Below the pieces are notes generated by a model. The model was not told the origin of the DNA. It made no database searches and saw nothing but the letters and a program-made list of their open reading frames with translations. From Hyphochytrium catenoides (lineage: Eukaryota; Sar; Hyphochytriomycetes; Hyphochytriales; Hyphochytriaceae), in NCBI GenBank assembly GCA_900088475.1, contig FLMG01001401.1:24112-44204 (forward strand): 20,093 nt of DNA, read 5' to 3'. Shown piece by piece: positions 16,226 to 20,093 of this stretch (its first letter is position 1; the number at the start of each line of letters is the position of its first letter). The position numbers were made by a program, and so were the translations under genes.

Positions 16226-19200
16226 CTAAAGCTCTGGTTTGGAATCTACTGCCGCAAGAATCTTGTCCATCCTCTCAACCTCCAGTGTTTGCTTGGTCTT
16301 CTGGCCTGCCTCTCCCTCCGGTCCTCCTTTTCCGGCCGGCGGTGAAGAAGCCACATCTTCTGCGCCCTGAGGTAGCGCAATAACCTTCCTGAGATTAGGT
16401 GAGAGTTTCAAAGAGTTGACTCCTCCTCTGTCATCGCCAACGAGGAGGATGGGATCTTCTCTAGAGAAACAAACATGAGTCAACTTGCTCTTCTTGACGA
16501 CTTTCTGCTCACACAGAGGTTCATGCTTGTTCTCTGCAAGGTCAAAGACGTGCACTTTCCCGTCATTTGTGACTGCAGCGAAGACCGTGGAGGAATAAGG
16601 TGCCCAGTAGACGTCACCAACCGCGTTACCCAGGTCGAAGGACATGATAGGGTAAGGAAGGTTGTGGTCCCATATCTTGACCTGTTACGGAGAAAGGAGA
16701 AAGTGGTAAGCCAGGAAGATCAAAGAGGAATGAAGAAGAGAGAGGGAAAGGAAGGCGACCAGATCCTCCTTGGCTGGCGTAGGGTCGTGCGAAGAAAGGA
16801 GAGAGCGAAGAGAAAACACGAACAGCATGTGAAAGTCAAACAGACAGATAATGTAGAGCGGGAGAGAAAAGAGAAACACAAAGAAGAGGAGGGAAATCTG
16901 TAAGAGAGAGGGAGAGAGCGAGAGCGCTAGAAGTAGTGGAAGGGCAGCTATCGACAGCTAAGACGTAATCCTACCGTCCAGTCGGCACTGCAGCTGATGA
17001 AGACTCTGGGATTGTAAGGGTTCCACCTTACGGCATAGACTGCCATATGATGGCCCTCGTAGGTCTCCAAATACTGTCCACTGTAGGCCTTGCTACACTT
17101 ATGGATCTTCCCCTCTTCTGTGCCCACAATGAATAGATGCTCAGAGAACTTGTTGAAGTCAAAGCAACAGCCTCCTGCCAGGCCAGAGAGAGAAGTCTCT
17201 TCTGGATCGTCTTTCAGCGTGTTGACGAGCTTCAGCTGCATTACAATCTCCATCTTCAGCTCATTCTTGCTCATCACCCAGTTGGCAACCTTCCCGTCCG
17301 AGGAAATTGAGAAGAAGTTCAACTCTTTTGCCAGATCCTCGTCCTGCCAGTAGACTTGCCAAACCTGCGGTCGAAAAGGGTCAGATATTCACAGCTGCCT
17401 ATTTGACTTTGACGTCCACCCTTCTCCGTAACCCTCTCTTTTTCTCTATCTCACTCTTACCTCTGCCTCTCCCCTTCCGTATCCTGATAAGCATTGCTAA
17501 TTTTCTCTCCCTGCCTATTCTCTCTCTCTCTCTCCCTCAGGCATTGTTCCCTGCACAGTGAGCAATTTCGTATACTTACAGGGTCTGTATGCTTTCCAGT
17601 CTTGATTGTCGATGTGTAGATGGGCCTGTTTGTCCTCTGACGAACGTCGTAGACCAGTACAGTGCCATCATAGCATCCCACAGCCAGGAGAGAGTGATGC
17701 TGAGGATGAAAGTCCAGGCACATCACGCCAGAGGGAGAAGAGAAGGTATACTCAGGATGAGACGTGTTTTTCAGAGAGAAGCAGCATATCATCCCAGGCC
17801 CCTGCTTCATATACTCATAGCTTCCATAGCCAACAGCGAAGAGAGTAGGATGGCCAGGGTTCCAGGCGATAGCGGTAACTTGTTTCCTCTTTGCTCTCTC
17901 CGTAGAGAAGCGCCAAAGTGGGAGGAGGGAGCCTTCCCCGTTTCTGAATTGGTCAGACACGTCTTCCCAGTATTTGAAGTCCTGGAAGATCTCATCCTCA
18001 GCGTTCTGATTGACCATCCTTTCCATGATCTTAAGACTCTTTGCCATTGCGGCAGAGTGCACCATGTCATCTTTCAGCTTCTTCTCAGCGTCACCCTGAT
18101 CGTCCTTGTCCGCTGATGTCTTTTTGGCTACCCCGCTCTTGGCCGCCTCAGCTTCCCTCTGCTGCTTCTCATATTCGGCCATGTAGGCGTCATAAATTTC
18201 CCACTGAAGCGGAACGAGGAGAGAGAGCACGGTATGAGGCCGCAGCGAGTGATGACAATGGAGGGAAGGGCTAGAGAAAAGAGTAGACTGTGCCGCCAAA
18301 ACAAAGAAGAAACGAACGGAGAGAAGAGGATAATCAACAGAGAGTCCAGCAGGTTTCCACTGCTTTTACCTGGGTCACAATGGATTTGAACTGGATTACT
18401 GGGGGCGGAACAGTCTCCACACAGCGGTCTTTCATTGGGTTGTTAAAGGTCTGTGCAGCTCTCTCACTGTAGTTGAACTGGTTCTTTCCAGTGTAAGAAG
18501 AGATATCGCCTTTCTTGGCACCTCCCGCTGCCCCTCCTCCTTCGTCGTTCTCGGCTGCTTCTTTTTTGGCTAGCTCTATCGCAGCTTGCAGCTCTTCTCT
18601 CCTCTTCATCTCTATTTGCAGCTGAATCTTCGCCTCCTCGCTCTCTGTGTGGAGAGAGGAGCCATCCATAGAGAAGTGCATGGCGAGATGGTCTCCTGGT
18701 CCTGGCGGGTCAATCTTGTACACTCGATCTTTATAGTTGTACTTCGTGATGTTTGTCGGGACATTGGGATCGTTGGCCGTAAGCACCCTGACCGTGCAAA
18801 GAAAGGAGGGAAAGAGAGAGAGAGAGAGAGCAGAGAGAGAGAGAGAGAAGAGAAAGAGGGAGAGAGAGAGAAGAGGAAGAAAGAGAGAAGATGCAACGGA
18901 GAAGAGAGAGGGAGAATGTAAGCGCGATGGAGGAGCAGAAGAAAATGGCGAGGCACCAAAAGCCTTAAAGAGAGAGATAGAGAACAGAACAACGGAAATG
19001 AAAGGATGAGAAGACAAGGCAGCTCAGAGAGACAGATGTCCGTCGAAATGAGTACATAGCTAAGGCCAAGGAAGCATGGGAACGCTTTTAAAAGTAAGAA
19101 TAAGACGAAGCAGCAGCTGGCTCTTTCTGTCCAACCTCGTATGTTCCTCCTTCAGCTCCGCCTCTGAGAGCTGCAGTTGGTTTGGAGGCTTCTTAATCTG

Positions 19201-19607
19201 CTTTTGCTATGGGTGACGAGGGGCAAGGAGTGAGCAAGAGTGGAACAGCGCCAAACCGGAGCAGACGAAAGATAGAAAGAAAGAGTCCATAGAGAGAGAA
19301 ACATGAGAAGAGACGGGAAGAGACAGACGCGGGCATGGAGACAGAGTAGGGCCTTACAACCCTAAGACTCTCACGAAGCTAAGACACAAAAGAAGGAAGG
19401 ACACTATCCAGCGAGCTCGGTCTGTCTCACCGCTTCCTTGTACAGATCATCTTCGGGGAACTGGTTGGCAGAGATAGCGTTGACAACGGTGGGAGGCCTC
19501 GTCGTGTTTGCTGTGTAACTTCTCTGCGTGCCAGGGTCATCTATCGATAATTCCTTAGAAGGGGACTTGCCCACTAGCTTTTTCTTTGTCGGGCTCTTCG
19601 GTGGCAT
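16226..19607 (-). CDS. DNAI1: Axonemal outer-arm dynein intermediate chain 1 (711 aa, 6 exons)
   Basis: WD-repeat intermediate chain of the outer dynein arm; it helps anchor the motor to the doublet microtubule and assemble the arm in motile cilia. The spliced protein is close to the 699 residues of human DNAI1 and follows it end to end. A variable Lys/Ser-rich N-terminus precedes [15 protein letters not shown] (near 66-80) and VLTANDPN (from 84). Then come [16 protein letters not shown] (near 190), WEIYDAY at 223, [17 protein letters not shown] and [11 protein letters not shown], and WD repeats to the C-terminus. The latter include [36 protein letters not shown] (across the last junction) and [20 protein letters not shown]. 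The end, [19 protein letters not shown], is followed by a less conserved tail. ATG at 19607, TAG at 16226-16228. It is complete and apparently functional. Confidence 0.97.
16226..19607 (-). other. DNAI1: Exon-intron structure of the DNAI1 gene
   Basis: Exons in transcript order: 19607-19431, 19206-19136, 18787-18370, 18203-17580, 17364-16975, 16681-16226. They total 2136 bases (712 codons with stop) and all junctions keep phase. Introns are 224, 348, 166, 215 and 293 bases, all GT-AG. The second donor is GTTGGA, a poor match, but the joined protein (EEHTR-VLTAND) matches the family exactly. Intron 2 carries the GA tract seen on the plus strand at about 18815-18880, so it is CT-rich in the transcript. 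Confidence 0.93.
18812..18885. repeat. GA tract inside DNAI1 intron 2
   Basis: Interrupted GA repeat on the plus strand, CT on the transcribed sense. Open Arg/Glu frames across it are artefacts. Confidence 0.9.
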
Positions 19608-19899
19608 GTTTTTCTGTCTGTTTCTCTCTCTCTCTTTCTCTCCTTTCCCTCTCCTAGAGATAAATCTCTAGCTCTATCGTCTACGCTGTCCACTTGAGAA
19701 GCGCGGGGTTGGTTGGCCAGGGCCTAGAATGGTAACTCCGCCTCCGAGAGAGGGCGAAGGACAGCGATCCTCTTCTACTGACAAGACATCTGCCCCTGTA
19801 CTTTCCGTCTGTGCCTTCACTGACTTCTGACTTCCCTGGCAAAATGAAGAGGAGGCGCTCTTGATGCTACTCTTTTGTCTGTTTCCGATTGCTTGGGAG

Positions 19900-19932
<33 letters not shown>

Positions 19933-19943
19933 TTCTCTCTCCA
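19608..19943. other. Upstream region of DNAI1 with a possible short 3'-terminal exon
   Basis: On the minus strand a good acceptor (TTCATTTTGCCAG, ending near 19838) precedes a frame of about 55 codons ending in TAG at 19674-19676, only 66 bases from the DNAI1 ATG. It could be the last exon of another minus-strand gene or part of a DNAI1 5' leader. No family is recognised. A CT tract occupies about 19898-19943. Confidence 0.25.
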
Positions 19944-19944
19944 G

Positions 19945-20093
19945 GACACTCCTGAGCTTGCTCATGGTGTTGGTGTTGGATGGGAAGTTTGAGCCTCAGA
20001 TTGAAAGCAATGAAACCTCTGCTCCTACAGCACTTCCCTTGAGACCTTTGGCGCGCTCTCTCCCTCTTTTCTTTCTTTCTCTCTCTCTCTCTC
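19945..20093 (+). CDS. Possible partial exon at right edge
   Basis: A long CT tract ending in CCAG at 19941-19944 is an excellent plus-strand acceptor. After it one frame is open to the window edge and reads TLLSLLMVLVLDGKFEPQIE, then a Ser/Thr/Pro-rich part, then CT-derived Leu/Ser. No upstream exon was identified and the CT tract could be a simple repeat. Product unknown. Confidence 0.2.
20067..20093. repeat. CT tract at right edge
   Basis: CT/TTTC repeat that runs off the window. Confidence 0.9.

Noticed and set aside
17589-18116. 175-codon plus-strand frame
   Set aside because: It is the antisense of DNAI1 exon 4, where the minus strand encodes conserved family motifs.
1-20093. tRNA, rRNA, snRNA, CRISPR array, retroelement or DNA transposon
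   Set aside because: No tRNA B-box with matching arms, no snRNA core motifs, no regular repeat-spacer pattern, and no reverse transcriptase, integrase or transposase motifs were seen on either strand. A dedicated covariance and profile search would be needed to exclude divergent examples.

Overview
This is nuclear DNA from a eukaryote that builds motile cilia or flagella, most likely a single-celled protist or alga. The evidence is an axonemal outer-arm dynein intermediate chain gene, many GT-AG introns of about 150-350 bases, standard stop codons, AATAAA sites after stops, and very long CT/GA tracts. I cannot name the taxon from the sequence. No bacterial operon, rRNA, tRNA, transposase or CRISPR array was recognised.

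Layout, left to right. (1) 1-1681: leader or intergenic DNA, with a possible untranslated exon. (2) 1682-5447, plus strand: an eleven-exon gene. Spliced in frame it gives a 516-residue protein with a coiled coil, a UFD1-like domain, a UBX domain and a C-terminal UBA domain. This is the most interesting item here. (3) 5610-7004, minus strand, converging on gene 2: a single-pass surface protein with a Cys-rich head, a Pro/Ser/Thr-rich stalk, one membrane helix and a cytoplasmic tail. (4) 7005-10550: mostly GA- and CT-rich low-complexity DNA, with a perfect 66-bp tandem duplication and a hairpin. (5) 10560-13300: coding-like segments on the plus strand, including a tentative intron-rich gene (11248-13239), none of them recognisable. 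(6) 13486-13790: a 300-bp CT tract. (7) 14443-15420, plus strand: an intronless purple (tartrate-resistant type) acid phosphatase. (8) 15683-15802: a strong long hairpin between convergent genes. (9) 16226-19607, minus strand: a complete six-exon DNAI1 dynein intermediate chain. (10) The right edge: a CT tract and a possible start of another plus-strand exon.

The genes show no pathway relationship. The fusion protein should act in Cdc48/p97 and ubiquitin handling, the surface protein at the plasma membrane or wall, the phosphatase in the secretory route, and the dynein chain in the axoneme. In the securely spliced genes, introns are pyrimidine-rich on the coding strand. The sign of the low-complexity tracts therefore hints at transcription direction in the unassigned stretches.
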